This document shows, one piece after another, positions 17,919-25,882 of a DNA stretch of 64,000 nucleotides. Below the pieces are notes generated by a model. That model had not been told where the DNA came from. It did no database searches and worked only from the letters and a program-made list of their open reading frames with translations. This stretch comes from an uncultured Clostridia bacterium (GTDB taxonomy: Bacteria; Bacillota; Clostridia; Oscillospirales; Ruminococcaceae). The stretch lies in contig CANNSB010000002.1 of the NCBI GenBank assembly GCA_947510165.1, forward strand, positions 123,840-187,839, given 5' to 3'. Position 1 is the first letter of the stretch. Every line of letters starts with the position of its first letter. Made by a program: the position numbers and the translations under genes.

Positions 17919-18689
17919 ATGGTAATTGTTATAGATATTGGGAATACAAATATGGAATTTGGAATTTTTTATAAATGGAAACTTATAAATAATTTTAGGA
18001 TTAAAACCAATAGAGATACAACTTCTGATGAAATAGGAATAATTACAACACAATTTTTATTTATAAATAAGATCCCTATAGAATCGATAAAAGATATAGT
18101 TATAGCTTCTGTAGTTCCCCAAATTAACTATTCTGTGGCGAATGGTATGTTAAAATATTTTAAAAAATCGCCACTTTTTATAGGAGAAGATATAGATATC
18201 ATTATAGAAAATGCATATGAAAATCAAAAAGATGTTGGTTCGGATAGACTTGTAAATAGCTATCAAGCATATGATAGATATAACTGTGGTCTAATAGTTG
18301 TAGATTTTGGAACAGCAACTACCTTTGATGTAGTTAATGATAATGGAAAATATTTAGGAGGCGTTATATATCCAGGGATAAAGATATCACTAGACGCTTT
18401 ATTTCAGAATACTGCAAAATTATCTAGAGTTGAAATCTCAGAACCCAAAAATATTATAGGAACTAATACTATTAGTAGTATGCAATCGGGGATAATATAT
18501 GGGTATGTAGGTGCGGTTAAAAATATTGTTTTAAGTATACAGGATGAGTTTAATTATAAATTAAAAGTTATTGCTACAGGAGGTTTGTCAAAACTTATTG
18601 GAAAATATTATTCTTTTGACAGTATAGATCCTCATTTAACAATAGAGGGGCTTATATCGATATATTTGGACTATATAAATAAAAGGTAG
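17919..18689 (+). CDS. coaX: Type III pantothenate kinase
   Basis: 256 residues, the usual CoaX length. It phosphorylates pantothenate in the first step of CoA synthesis and belongs to the ASKHA fold. Visible: N-terminal phosphate loop VIDIGNTNMEFGIF, GSDRLVNSYQAYDRY, the catalytic VVDFGTATTFDVV and ATGGLSKLI near the C-terminus. GAGGAG precedes the ATG. It ends inside a convergent terminator shared with the DUF378 gene. Confidence 0.93.
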   Translation: MVIVIDIGNTNMEFGIFYKWKLINNFRIKTNRDTTSDEIGIITTQFLFINKIPIESIKDIVIASVVPQINYSVANGMLKYFKKSPLFIGEDIDIIIENAYENQKDVGSDRLVNSYQAYDRYNCGLIVVDFGTATTFDVVNDNGKYLGGVIYPGIKISLDALFQNTAKLSRVEISEPKNIIGTNTISSMQSGIIYGYVGAVKNIVLSIQDEFNYKLKVIATGGLSKLIGKYYSFDSIDPHLTIEGLISIYLDYINKR

Positions 18690-18722
18690 AGGAAATTTCC
18701 TCTACCTTTTATTTATATAGTC
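18669..18722. terminator. Bidirectional terminator between coaX and the DUF378 gene
   Basis: Perfect 25-bp arms (18669-18693 and 18698-18722) around a 4-base loop. The left arm contains the last six codons and stop of coaX; the right arm reaches the DUF378 stop. Confidence 0.88.
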
Positions 18723-18925
18723 TATTCATCAAGTGTAGAATTTTTTTTAAATAGTAGGGAGATACACCAAATACCGGATATTCCAACTAATATAAAAATA
18801 ATACGACTTATTATAGAATCTTGTCCACCAAATAAAGCTCCAACGATATCAAAGTTAAATATACCAATAGAACCCCAGTTTAGAGATCCAATTATAGATA
18901 AAATTAAGGCTAATTTGTCTATCAT
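18722..18925 (-). CDS. DUF378 small membrane protein (YuzA-like)
   Basis: 67 residues from ATG at 18925, which has GGAGG in front; a longer frame to 18988 lacks a ribosome site. Sequence MIDKLALILSIIGSLNWGSIGIFNFDIVGALFGG is the signature of DUF378: a first membrane helix, the NWG turn, then a second helix (IIFILVGISGIWCISLLF). Proteins of this family are short two-helix membrane proteins of unknown role. It is divergent from the NERD gene. Confidence 0.85.
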   Translation of the reverse strand: MIDKLALILSIIGSLNWGSIGIFNFDIVGALFGGQDSIISRIIFILVGISGIWCISLLFKKNSTLDE

Positions 18926-19045
18926 AAAAATCCTCCAATTAAATATTTTATTAAGTTTATTCTTGACAATATTTATTTTTATATTCATATATGATAAAAT
19001 ATATAAATATTTATAAGTAGATTTAAATTTTGGGAGGTGTCAGAT

Positions 19046-19678
19046 ATTTATATATTAATTATTATATTAATTATTTTAATTTTATTATTTTTTATTTTAG
19101 CAAACTATTTTAAAGATAAAAAAATAATGAAAATAGGAGCTAAAGGGGAAAAGATAATAGCAAAAATTTTAAAAAGATATTCTATTATAAGAGGGTATAA
19201 AGTTATAAATGATATATATCTTCCCTTATATGAAGAAACAACCCAGATAGATCATATTTTAATTGGAAATTTTGGCGTATTAGTAGTTGAGACAAAAAAT
19301 CTTCACGGGGAGATATACGGAAATCCATCAGAAAAAAATTGGAGCCAATTTATAGGAACAAAAAAACATAAATTTTATAATCCTATCTTTCAAAACAAAA
19401 CTCATATAGATAATATCCGATATATATTTAATAAAGAAAATATATATAATATTAATATTGATGGAGTTGTTGTTTTTACAGGAAATAAGATTGTCTTAAA
19501 TATCCCTAAAAATAAAATGGTTTATAGATTAAAAGAATTTAAAAAACTATTAAAGAAGGATAGATATGAAAATAATAACGGAGTCGATATACAAAAAATC
19601 TATGATAGCATAATAAAATATAAAGTTACAGACAGTAAAAAGATATCAGCACATAAAAGGAATGTTAACAAAAATTAG
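19046..19678 (+). CDS. NERD-domain membrane-anchored protein, probable ATT start
   Basis: About 210 residues. A first membrane helix is made almost only of Ile/Leu/Phe, then KKIMKIGAKGEKIIAKILKRY begins the nuclease-related NERD domain, with YEETTQIDHILIGNFGVLVVETKNLHGEIYG carrying the restriction-like D-x(n)-E-x-K pattern (QIDHI and VETKN). Known NERD proteins are predicted nucleases; activity is rarely tested. Initiation: the only classical start is GTG at 19037, which lies inside the GGGAGGTG ribosome box; ATT at 19046 is 8 bases after GGAGG and fits better. It is followed 20 bases later by trpS. Confidence 0.75.
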   Translation: MYILIIILIILILLFFILANYFKDKKIMKIGAKGEKIIAKILKRYSIIRGYKVINDIYLPLYEETTQIDHILIGNFGVLVVETKNLHGEIYGNPSEKNWSQFIGTKKHKFYNPIFQNKTHIDNIRYIFNKENIYNINIDGVVVFTGNKIVLNIPKNKMVYRLKEFKKLLKKDRYENNNGVDIQKIYDSIIKYKVTDSKKISAHKRNVNKN

Positions 19679-19698
19679 TTATATATGGAGGATTTTGT

Positions 19699-20694
19699 AT
19701 GGATGATAAAAAAAGAGTATTGAGTGGGATACAGCCTACAGGAATTTTTACTATTGGAAATTATTTTGGAGCTATAAAAAACTGGGTTTCTATGCAAGAT
19801 GAATATCTATGTAATTACATGATAGCAGATATGCATTCTATAACAGTTAAACAGGATCCTGTTGTTTTAAAGAATAATGTTTTATCATCATTGGCCCTTT
19901 CGTTAGCGTGTGGAATTGATATAAAAAAAAGCAATATCTTCATACAAAGTCATATCTCAGAGCATGCAGAACTTTGTTGGGTTTTATCTTCTTTTTCTCA
20001 ATTTGGGGAACTTTCAAGAATGACACAGTTTAAAGATAAAAGCGAAAATAATAAAGAAAATATAAACGCAGCGCTATTTACATATCCGATCTTACAAACT
20101 GCGGATATTCTTTTATATAATGCAAATCTTGTTCCTGTTGGTGCGGATCAAAAACAACATATAGAGCTTTCTAGAAATATAGCCATAAGGTTTAATGGGA
20201 TATATGGAGATATATTTACAATTCCAGAGGCATTTATGAATATAGGTCAGGCTAAAATAATGTCTTTGTCTGACCCTATTAAAAAAATGTCTAAGTCGGA
20301 TAAAAATCAAAATGGTTTTATAGGTATTTTAGAAGAAAAAGATTCTATTATAAAAAAAATCAAAAAATCTGTAACTGATAGTGAGGGAATAGTTTACTTT
20401 GGAGAAGGAAAAGATGGTATAAATAATTTAATTGATATATATTCTTCTATTATGGATAAAACAAGGGAGGATATTCAGCAAGAGTTTGAAGGAAAAGGAT
20501 ATGGAAATTTTAAATTAAAAGTTGGAGAAGTGTTGGCGGATTATCTAGAACCAATTAGAATTAAATATAATTCTCTTATAAATGATAGGAGTTATTTAGA
20601 GGAATGTTATAAAACGGGTGCTTTATATGCTAGAAAAATAGCGACAGAAACATTGAAAAAAATTTATGATAAAGTTGGATTTATAGGTAGATAA
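19699..20694 (+). CDS. trpS: Tryptophan-tRNA ligase
   Basis: 331 residues, class I synthetase of usual length. It charges tRNA-Trp. The N-terminal VLSGIQPTGIFTIGNYFGAI block carries the HIGH equivalent (TIGN), QFKDKSENNKENINAALFTYPILQTADILLY the tryptophan pocket, PVGADQKQHIELSRNIA, and KKMSKSDKNQNG is the KMSKS loop. GGAGG precedes the ATG. No T-box leader fits in the 20-base gap to the NERD gene, so the two are probably co-transcribed. Confidence 0.95.
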   Translation: MDDKKRVLSGIQPTGIFTIGNYFGAIKNWVSMQDEYLCNYMIADMHSITVKQDPVVLKNNVLSSLALSLACGIDIKKSNIFIQSHISEHAELCWVLSSFSQFGELSRMTQFKDKSENNKENINAALFTYPILQTADILLYNANLVPVGADQKQHIELSRNIAIRFNGIYGDIFTIPEAFMNIGQAKIMSLSDPIKKMSKSDKNQNGFIGILEEKDSIIKKIKKSVTDSEGIVYFGEGKDGINNLIDIYSSIMDKTREDIQQEFEGKGYGNFKLKVGEVLADYLEPIRIKYNSLINDRSYLEECYKTGALYARKIATETLKKIYDKVGFIGR

Positions 20695-20704
20695 AATTTT
20701 ATTT

Positions 20705-20743
20705 AATAGAGTGATTTCTATATTATATAGAAATCACTCTATT
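20705..20743 (+). terminator. Strong intrinsic terminator after trpS
   Basis: About 17-bp perfect stem (AATAGAGTGATTTCTAT and its complement) around a short AT loop, followed by a T-run. Confidence 0.9.
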
Positions 20744-20776
20744 TTTATATAATAAAAATGATAGTTGTAATAAAGC

Positions 20777-20808
20777 TTGTTTTATATAAATATATTTATA
20801 TAAAACAA
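20777..20808. promoter_or_regulatory. Perfect 32-bp palindrome directly before spmA
   Basis: TTGTTTTATATAAATA at 20777-20792 is followed without spacer by its exact complement at 20793-20808, ending 6 bases before the AGAGG ribosome box of spmA. Either an operator or a leader hairpin that could affect translation. Confidence 0.5.
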
Positions 20809-20831
20809 AGTTTGAGAGGTTTTAATAAAAT

Positions 20832-21413
20832 ATGATGAAGTGGGTTTTTACAGGTCTTATATTTTTATCCGTTATATTTGGAATTTTGACAGGAAGAGTT
20901 AGAGAAGTTTCGACTGCTGCTATGAAAGAAGGAAGTAATGCAATTAATTTAATAATATCTTTGATGGGTAGTATATGTTTGTGGAGTGGAATAATGAAGA
21001 TAGCGGAGGATTCAAAATTAACAGATAAAGTTAGTAAAATATTATATCCAATAACAAAATTTCTTTTCAAGGGATTGAAAAGAGATTCTAAAGCACTTAA
21101 AACAATATCTATGAATATGACTGCCAATCTTATGGGATTAGGAAATGCAGCAACTCCATTGGGTATAAAAGCTATGAAAGAGCTAGAAGATGAAGAAAAA
21201 TCTTCATCTATAGCTACAAAAAATATGATAACATTTGTAGTTTTAAATACTGCTTCTATACAATTGGTTCCAACAACTATTGCTTTTATTCGACAAAAAT
21301 ATAACGCAATATCTCCTTTAGATATCCTTCCAGCTATTCTAATAACATCTATGATTTCTGTGATATCAGGATTGTTGGTTATTAAAATTTTTTCTTGCTT
21401 TAAATCAAAATAA
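20832..21413 (+). CDS. spmA: Spore maturation protein A
   Basis: 193 residues, polytopic membrane protein. SpmA and SpmB are needed for full dehydration of the spore core. Family traits: MMKWVFTGLIFLSVIFGILTGR at the start, EGSNAINLIISLMGSICLWSGIMKIAEDS, the ANLMGLGNAATPLGIKAM motif and NTASIQLVPTTIAFIRQ. It overlaps in character with nucleoside/gate-domain permeases (Gate domain). The ATG is about 12 bases after AGAGG, a longish spacing. spmB follows 20 bases downstream. Confidence 0.93.
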   Translation: MMKWVFTGLIFLSVIFGILTGRVREVSTAAMKEGSNAINLIISLMGSICLWSGIMKIAEDSKLTDKVSKILYPITKFLFKGLKRDSKALKTISMNMTANLMGLGNAATPLGIKAMKELEDEEKSSSIATKNMITFVVLNTASIQLVPTTIAFIRQKYNAISPLDILPAILITSMISVISGLLVIKIFSCFKSK

Positions 21414-21433
21414 TAAGTAGGTGATTATCTAAT

Positions 21434-21958
21434 ATGTGGACATTTTCCGATTTAATAATACCTCTTATAATATCTGGAATACTTATATATGGATTATATA
21501 GAGGGGTAGATGTTTTTAATATTTTTATAAAAGGTGCAAAACAGGGTATAGGGATATCGCTAAAAATAGTTGGTCCTTTAGTTGCTTTAATAACATCTGT
21601 AGGGATGTTTAAAGCTTCTGGGGGATTGGATGTTATATGTAATGCTCTAGAGCCTATAGGAAAGCTATTATTTTTACCTACAGAGCTGATTCCATTAGCA
21701 ATATTAAGACCTATTTCAGGAAGCGGAGCTTTGGTTATATTTGAAAATATATTAAAAGATTTTGGTCCAGATAGTTTTATAGGTAGGATTGCTAGCGTTA
21801 TGCAGGGATCTACAGAGACAACTTTCTATACAATTGCTGTATATTATGGAGCTACAAAGATTATAAAAACAAGATATACTCTAGTCGCATCTTTAACGGC
21901 TGATATTGTTGGTTTTATAGTTAGTGGAATATCGGTATATTTCCTTTTGGGAATCTAG
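21434..21958 (+). CDS. spmB: Spore maturation protein B
   Basis: 174 residues. Membrane partner of SpmA with the same Gate-type fold: DLIIPLIISGILIYGLYRGVDVFNIFIKGAKQG, LVALITSVGMFKASGG, AILRPISGSGALVIFENI and GSTETTFYTIAVYYGA. Ribosome site AGGTGA. The spmAB pair is conserved in spore formers. A coiled or helical charged protein follows after 134 bases. Confidence 0.93.
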   Translation: MWTFSDLIIPLIISGILIYGLYRGVDVFNIFIKGAKQGIGISLKIVGPLVALITSVGMFKASGGLDVICNALEPIGKLLFLPTELIPLAILRPISGSGALVIFENILKDFGPDSFIGRIASVMQGSTETTFYTIAVYYGATKIIKTRYTLVASLTADIVGFIVSGISVYFLLGI

Positions 21959-22092
21959 TATATATAACTTTTATTGTCAAAAAATATTATATATTGTATA
22001 ATTAAATATATAATTATTAATTTCTTTTTATTATATATTTGTGAAATTTTACACATAATAATAGATATTATTAGATTTAAAATGGGAAGGGA

Positions 22093-23544
22093 ATGAAATT
22101 TTTGAGTCAGGATAATAAAAACAATGATATAGCCAAGGACTTGCAGGATAAAGAAGATCTTCATCTTATGCGTCTTGAAAGAGAGCTACGTATAAAACAG
22201 GCAAAAGAAAAGCTTAGAAGAGAGGTTGAACTTAGAGAGTTTCAAAAAGAGAGGCATGAACAGATAAGACAAGGCTCAATTTCTAGCGGAGGATATCCCT
22301 CTAGCTATAATCTCCCTTCATATGATGGATATACACCAACTAGTGATTCTCAAAGTTTATCTACGGTTTCAAAATATCCTATGGCTATATCAGAGGATGA
22401 ACTTAGAACAAAGATAGAGCTAGAAGTTAGAATGAAATATGAGTCTGAAGAGAGATCAAGAATAGAAATGGAAGAAAGAATTAGAAGAGATGCAGAACAA
22501 AGAGCAAGACAAGAGCTAGAAAGCAAACTTAGAAGAGAAACAGAAGAAAGAATTAGAAGAGAAGCAGAAGAAAGAATTAGAAGAGAGATAGAAGATAAGC
22601 GAAAAAGAGAATCAGAAGAGAGGGCAAAAGCAGAACTAGAGCTTAGGCTTAGAAAAGAAGCAGAAGAAAGAATTAGAAGAGAAACAGAAGAAAAAATAAA
22701 AAAAGAGATGGAAGAGAAGAAAAAAAGAGAGATAGAAGAGAAAAAACGATTAGAATTAGAGCAAAGATTGAGAAAAGAGGCAGAAAGCAAAATTAAGTCT
22801 GAGCTAGAGATAACATTAAAAAAAGAGTTTGAAGAAGAACGAAAGATTGAGATGGAGAGAAGAGAAGAAGAGTTTATAAAAGAGCTTTTTGAATTTGAGG
22901 ATAAAGAAAAATCAAGAATAGAACAGGAAACAAGAGATAAAATAGAGTTAGAATTTAAAGAAAAAGAATCTATTTTAGAAAGTTTTAATAATATTGAAGA
23001 TAATGATAGCAATTCTGAAGGAGATATAATAGATATTATAAAAGATGATTATAAAGAAGATGTAGAAACCTTAAATATTTCATCTAGCTTAGTTAAAACA
23101 GAATCTATAAAAGAAATTGGATTTTTAAAAAGTTTATTTTTATCAAAACCAGAAAGAATGGCAAGAAAAGAACTAATTCGCTTAGAAAAACAATCAAAAG
23201 TCCAACAACATCATATAGAAGAAAAGTTTGAAAATTTAGAAAAAGAGTCAAATGATACAAAAAATATATATGATACAGTAGAATTATTAGATTTTGAAGA
23301 AAAGATTAGGTTAAAAATAGAAGAAGAGATAAAAGGTCGTGAAAAAAATGAATTGAAAAATAATAATATGATTAATTCAGAAAATTCATTAGATAAAAGT
23401 ATAGACCAACCAGATAGTTTTATAAAAAATATAACTGAAGATATAAATCTAGATAATGATAAATCTCATATAGAAAAAGAAGAAAAAAGAAGAAAAGAAC
23501 GTGCAAATAAGAAAGCGAATAGGCAAGCTAAAAGAAAAAAATAA
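22093..23544 (+). CDS. Charged protein with a long ER/K single-alpha-helix segment
   Basis: 483 residues, no recognised domain and no membrane segment. Residues 21-60 are a charged helix, 61-100 a Ser/Gly/Tyr-rich linker, and 101-260 form twenty uninterrupted 8-residue repeats of the type E-x-E-E-[RK]-x-[RK]-[RK] (for example ETEERIRR EAEERIRR). This alternation of acidic and basic blocks is the known signature of single alpha-helices (ER/K helices) stabilised by i to i+4 salt bridges; 160 residues would span about 24 nm. The remainder is acidic and Ile/Asn-rich, ending in a basic tail RANKKANRQAKRKK. ATG at 22093 or TTG at 22102 could start it. It lies behind spmAB; a structural or spacer role in the cell or spore is possible but unproven. 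Confidence 0.75.
   Translation: MKFLSQDNKNNDIAKDLQDKEDLHLMRLERELRIKQAKEKLRREVELREFQKERHEQIRQGSISSGGYPSSYNLPSYDGYTPTSDSQSLSTVSKYPMAISEDELRTKIELEVRMKYESEERSRIEMEERIRRDAEQRARQELESKLRRETEERIRREAEERIRREIEDKRKRESEERAKAELELRLRKEAEERIRRETEEKIKKEMEEKKKREIEEKKRLELEQRLRKEAESKIKSELEITLKKEFEEERKIEMERREEEFIKELFEFEDKEKSRIEQETRDKIELEFKEKESILESFNNIEDNDSNSEGDIIDIIKDDYKEDVETLNISSSLVKTESIKEIGFLKSLFLSKPERMARKELIRLEKQSKVQQHHIEEKFENLEKESNDTKNIYDTVELLDFEEKIRLKIEEEIKGREKNELKNNNMINSENSLDKSIDQPDSFIKNITEDINLDNDKSHIEKEEKRRKERANKKANRQAKRKK
22393..22872 (+). repeat. 24-bp periodic repeat encoding twenty octads
   Basis: The coding sequence has a 24-base period here, corresponding to residues 101-260. Some units are nearly identical at DNA level (GAAGAAAGAATTAGAAGAGA around 22537-22580 and 22665-22690), which points to growth by duplication. 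Confidence 0.8.
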
Positions 23545-23568
23545 AGTAGAAGTTTTCTTCTACTTTAT
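23541..23568. terminator. Bidirectional terminator between the ER/K protein gene and queA
   Basis: 12-bp perfect arms (23541-23552, 23557-23568) with a TTTT loop; it contains the stop codons of both genes. Confidence 0.8.
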
Positions 23569-24588
23569 AAGCATACAATCGCCAAAGCTATAAAACCTAT
23601 ATTTATTTTCTATGGCTGATTTATATGCATTCATTATATTTTCATGGCCTGCAAAAGCAGAAACTAGCATTATAAGACTGCTTTCTGGTAGATGAAAATT
23701 TGTTATAATTCCATCTACCAGTTTAAAATTATATTCCGGATATATAAATATATCCGTTGATCCTTTAAGTTTAGGGTTGTCTATATTTTGTCCAATAGTT
23801 TCTAATGTTCTACAAGAGGTTGTTCCAACTGCTATTATATTTTTTTTATTTTCTTTTGTAAATTTTATTAGATTTAATGTTTCTTTAGATATATTATAAA
23901 ATTCTGAATGCATCTGGTGATCTTCTATTTCTATAGTTTTTACTGGTCTAAACGTTCCAACTCCAACATGAAGAGTTATATAGGCTATATTAACACCTTT
24001 TTTTTCTAGTTTATCAAACACTTCTTTTGTAAAATGCAGCCCTGCTGTTGGAGCTGCCACAGATCCGAGGTGCTTAGAATACAGTGTTTGATATCGGTCA
24101 TCATCTTTAAGAGAATCTTTTATATAAATAGGTAATGGAATTGTTCCTATTTCATCTAAAATGTTAAAAACAGTTTTATTATTTTGGGTAGATAAAGATA
24201 TAATCCTATTTCCATTTTCCAAAATATCCACTATTTTTCCAGACATCGTGTTGTTTTTAAATAATATTATAGTTCCAATCTTTGCTTTTTTACCTGGTTT
24301 TGTTAAAGTTTCCCAGATATTTTCAGAAATTTCTCTTAAAAAAAGGAACTCTATTTTATGAGTTGTGTCTTTTTTATATCCGAATATTCTAGCTTTTAAA
24401 ACTTTTGAGTCGTTTAGTACTAGAAGATCTCCTTTTTCTAAAAAATCTGAAATACATTTAAAGTTATTATGATATATTTTTCCAGAATATTTTTCTAAAA
24501 TCATCAGCTTAGAATTATCACGATTTTGTATGGGAGTTTGTGCGATAAGTTCTTTAGGAAGATAAAAATCAAATAAATTTTTGTTCAT
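23560..24588 (-). CDS. queA: S-adenosylmethionine:tRNA ribosyltransferase-isomerase
   Basis: 342 residues, full length. QueA transfers the ribosyl part of SAM to preQ1 in tRNA wobble position 34, giving epoxyqueuosine. Conserved blocks: FDFYLPKELIAQTPIQNRDNSKLM, LVLNDSKVLKARIFG, SVAAPTAGLHFTKEVFDKL, TLHVGVGTFRPVK, IAVGTTSCRTLET and TNFHLPESSLIMLVSAFAG. Ribosome site AGGTGA. No tgt gene is adjacent in this window, although queA and tgt are often neighbours. Confidence 0.95.
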   Translation of the reverse strand: MNKNLFDFYLPKELIAQTPIQNRDNSKLMILEKYSGKIYHNNFKCISDFLEKGDLLVLNDSKVLKARIFGYKKDTTHKIEFLFLREISENIWETLTKPGKKAKIGTIILFKNNTMSGKIVDILENGNRIISLSTQNNKTVFNILDEIGTIPLPIYIKDSLKDDDRYQTLYSKHLGSVAAPTAGLHFTKEVFDKLEKKGVNIAYITLHVGVGTFRPVKTIEIEDHQMHSEFYNISKETLNLIKFTKENKKNIIAVGTTSCRTLETIGQNIDNPKLKGSTDIFIYPEYNFKLVDGIITNFHLPESSLIMLVSAFAGHENIMNAYKSAIENKYRFYSFGDCMLIK

Positions 24589-24600
24589 TTCTTCACCTGC

Positions 24601-24649
24601 TATAGTATAATATAGTTAAATTGACATTAATTATACTATATTGTATTAT
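24601..24649 (+). promoter_or_regulatory. Sigma-A promoter and inverted repeat before asd
   Basis: TTGACA (24621-24626) and TATTAT (24644-24649) with 17-base spacing. An 11-bp inverted repeat, TATAGTATAAT at 24601-24611 and ATTATACTATA at 24630-24640, brackets the -35 box. The promoter reads toward asd. Confidence 0.6.
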
Positions 24650-24668
24650 ATAATTATAGTCGTTTTAA

Positions 24669-24718
24669 AAGAATATATTAAAAATCCGGTTTTATTACCG
24701 GATTTTTAATATATTCTT
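24669..24718. terminator. 21-bp perfect hairpin in the asd leader
   Basis: Arms 24669-24689 and 24698-24718 are exact complements with an 8-base loop, with CCGG at the loop end of the stem. It lies about 15 bases after the predicted transcription start and 53 before the asd ATG. It resembles a terminator or attenuator but sits between divergent genes, where no gene needs termination. Confidence 0.6.
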
Positions 24719-24771
24719 ACTTATATCAGGCATATATATATCTATTATAAATTAAATTTGGAGGAATATAG

Positions 24772-25854
24772 ATGAAAAAATTTAATGTAGGCATTATAGG
24801 AGCTACTGGTATGGTGGGACAAAGATTTATAAGTCTTTTAGAAAATCATCCTTGGTTTAAAATTTGTTGTTTATCTGCATCAAGTAATTCTGCGGGTAAA
24901 GTATATAAGGATGTTGTTAAAAATAGATGGAATATTGATATTTCTATTGATAAAAGTGTAGAGGATATGGTTGTTTTAGATGCAGTTAAAGATAAGGAAA
25001 AAATAGCGTGTTTATGTGATTTTGTTTTTTGTGCTGTAGATATGCCAAAAGATGATATAATAAAATTAGAAGAGGATTATGCAAAATTAGAGTGTCCTGT
25101 GATATCAAACAATTCTGCAAATAGAGGAGTATCTGATGTTCCTATGATTATACCAGAGGTTAATTCGGATCATATAGATGTTGTAGAGTATCAAAAAAGA
25201 AGATTAGGGACAAAAAAAGGATTTATTGCTGTTAAATCTAACTGTTCTTTACAAAGTTATGTACCTGTTTTAAAAGCACTATCCTCATTTGGTTTAAATT
25301 CCGTGGCTGTTTGCACATATCAGGCGATAAGTGGTGCGGGCAAGACATTTGAAACTTTTCCTGATATAGTTGATAATATTATCCCTTTTATTCCAGGAGA
25401 AGAAGAAAAAAGCGAAAATGAACCCCTGAAAATATTTGGTTATTTAGATAAAGATAAGGGAATAATTATACCTTCTACTAAACCAAATATAACTACACAG
25501 TGTTTACGTGTTCCTGTTTCTGATGGTCATATGGCCGCAGTTTTTGTTAAATTTGATAATAAACCAGATTTGCAACAGGTTAAAAATTTGATTAATAATT
25601 TTGAAAATATTCCAGAAAGTTTAGGGCTTCCTTCGTCTACCTTAAAGCCTTTGTATCTATTGGATGATCCATATAGACCACAGCCAAAGTTAGATAAAAA
25701 TTTTGATTGTGGAATGGGGATAACGATAGGAAGACTTAGAGAAGATACACAATATCATATTAAATTTGTATCACTTTCTCATAACACGGTTAGAGGAGCA
25801 GCAGGTGGTGCTATAATGTTAGCAGAACTGGCTGTTGTAAAAGGTTATATATAA
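24772..25854 (+). CDS. asd: Aspartate-semialdehyde dehydrogenase, archaeal/fungal-type branch
   Basis: 360 residues, longer than the classical bacterial enzyme. It reduces aspartyl phosphate to the semialdehyde for lysine, diaminopimelate, threonine and methionine. NADP loop GIIGATGMVGQRFISLL, catalytic Cys in VKSNCSLQSYVPVLKAL, and SDGHMAAVFVKF plus HNTVRGAAGGAIMLAEL fit the TIGR00978 branch known from archaea, fungi and some Clostridia. First gene of asd-dapA-dapB-nadA. GGAGG precedes the ATG. Confidence 0.93.
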   Translation: MKKFNVGIIGATGMVGQRFISLLENHPWFKICCLSASSNSAGKVYKDVVKNRWNIDISIDKSVEDMVVLDAVKDKEKIACLCDFVFCAVDMPKDDIIKLEEDYAKLECPVISNNSANRGVSDVPMIIPEVNSDHIDVVEYQKRRLGTKKGFIAVKSNCSLQSYVPVLKALSSFGLNSVAVCTYQAISGAGKTFETFPDIVDNIIPFIPGEEEKSENEPLKIFGYLDKDKGIIIPSTKPNITTQCLRVPVSDGHMAAVFVKFDNKPDLQQVKNLINNFENIPESLGLPSSTLKPLYLLDDPYRPQPKLDKNFDCGMGITIGRLREDTQYHIKFVSLSHNTVRGAAGGAIMLAELAVVKGYI

Positions 25855-25882
25855 AATCATAATATAAAGGGGATTATTGAAT

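Noticed and set aside
19679-19698. T-box leader before trpS
   Set aside because: Only 20 bases separate trpS from the NERD gene, so no T-box can fit directly upstream.
22350-23012. 220-codon open frame on the minus strand, very Ser/Leu-rich
   Set aside because: It is the antisense shadow of the ER/K repeat codons (GAA/AGA give TTC/TCT); no ribosome site and no independent motif.
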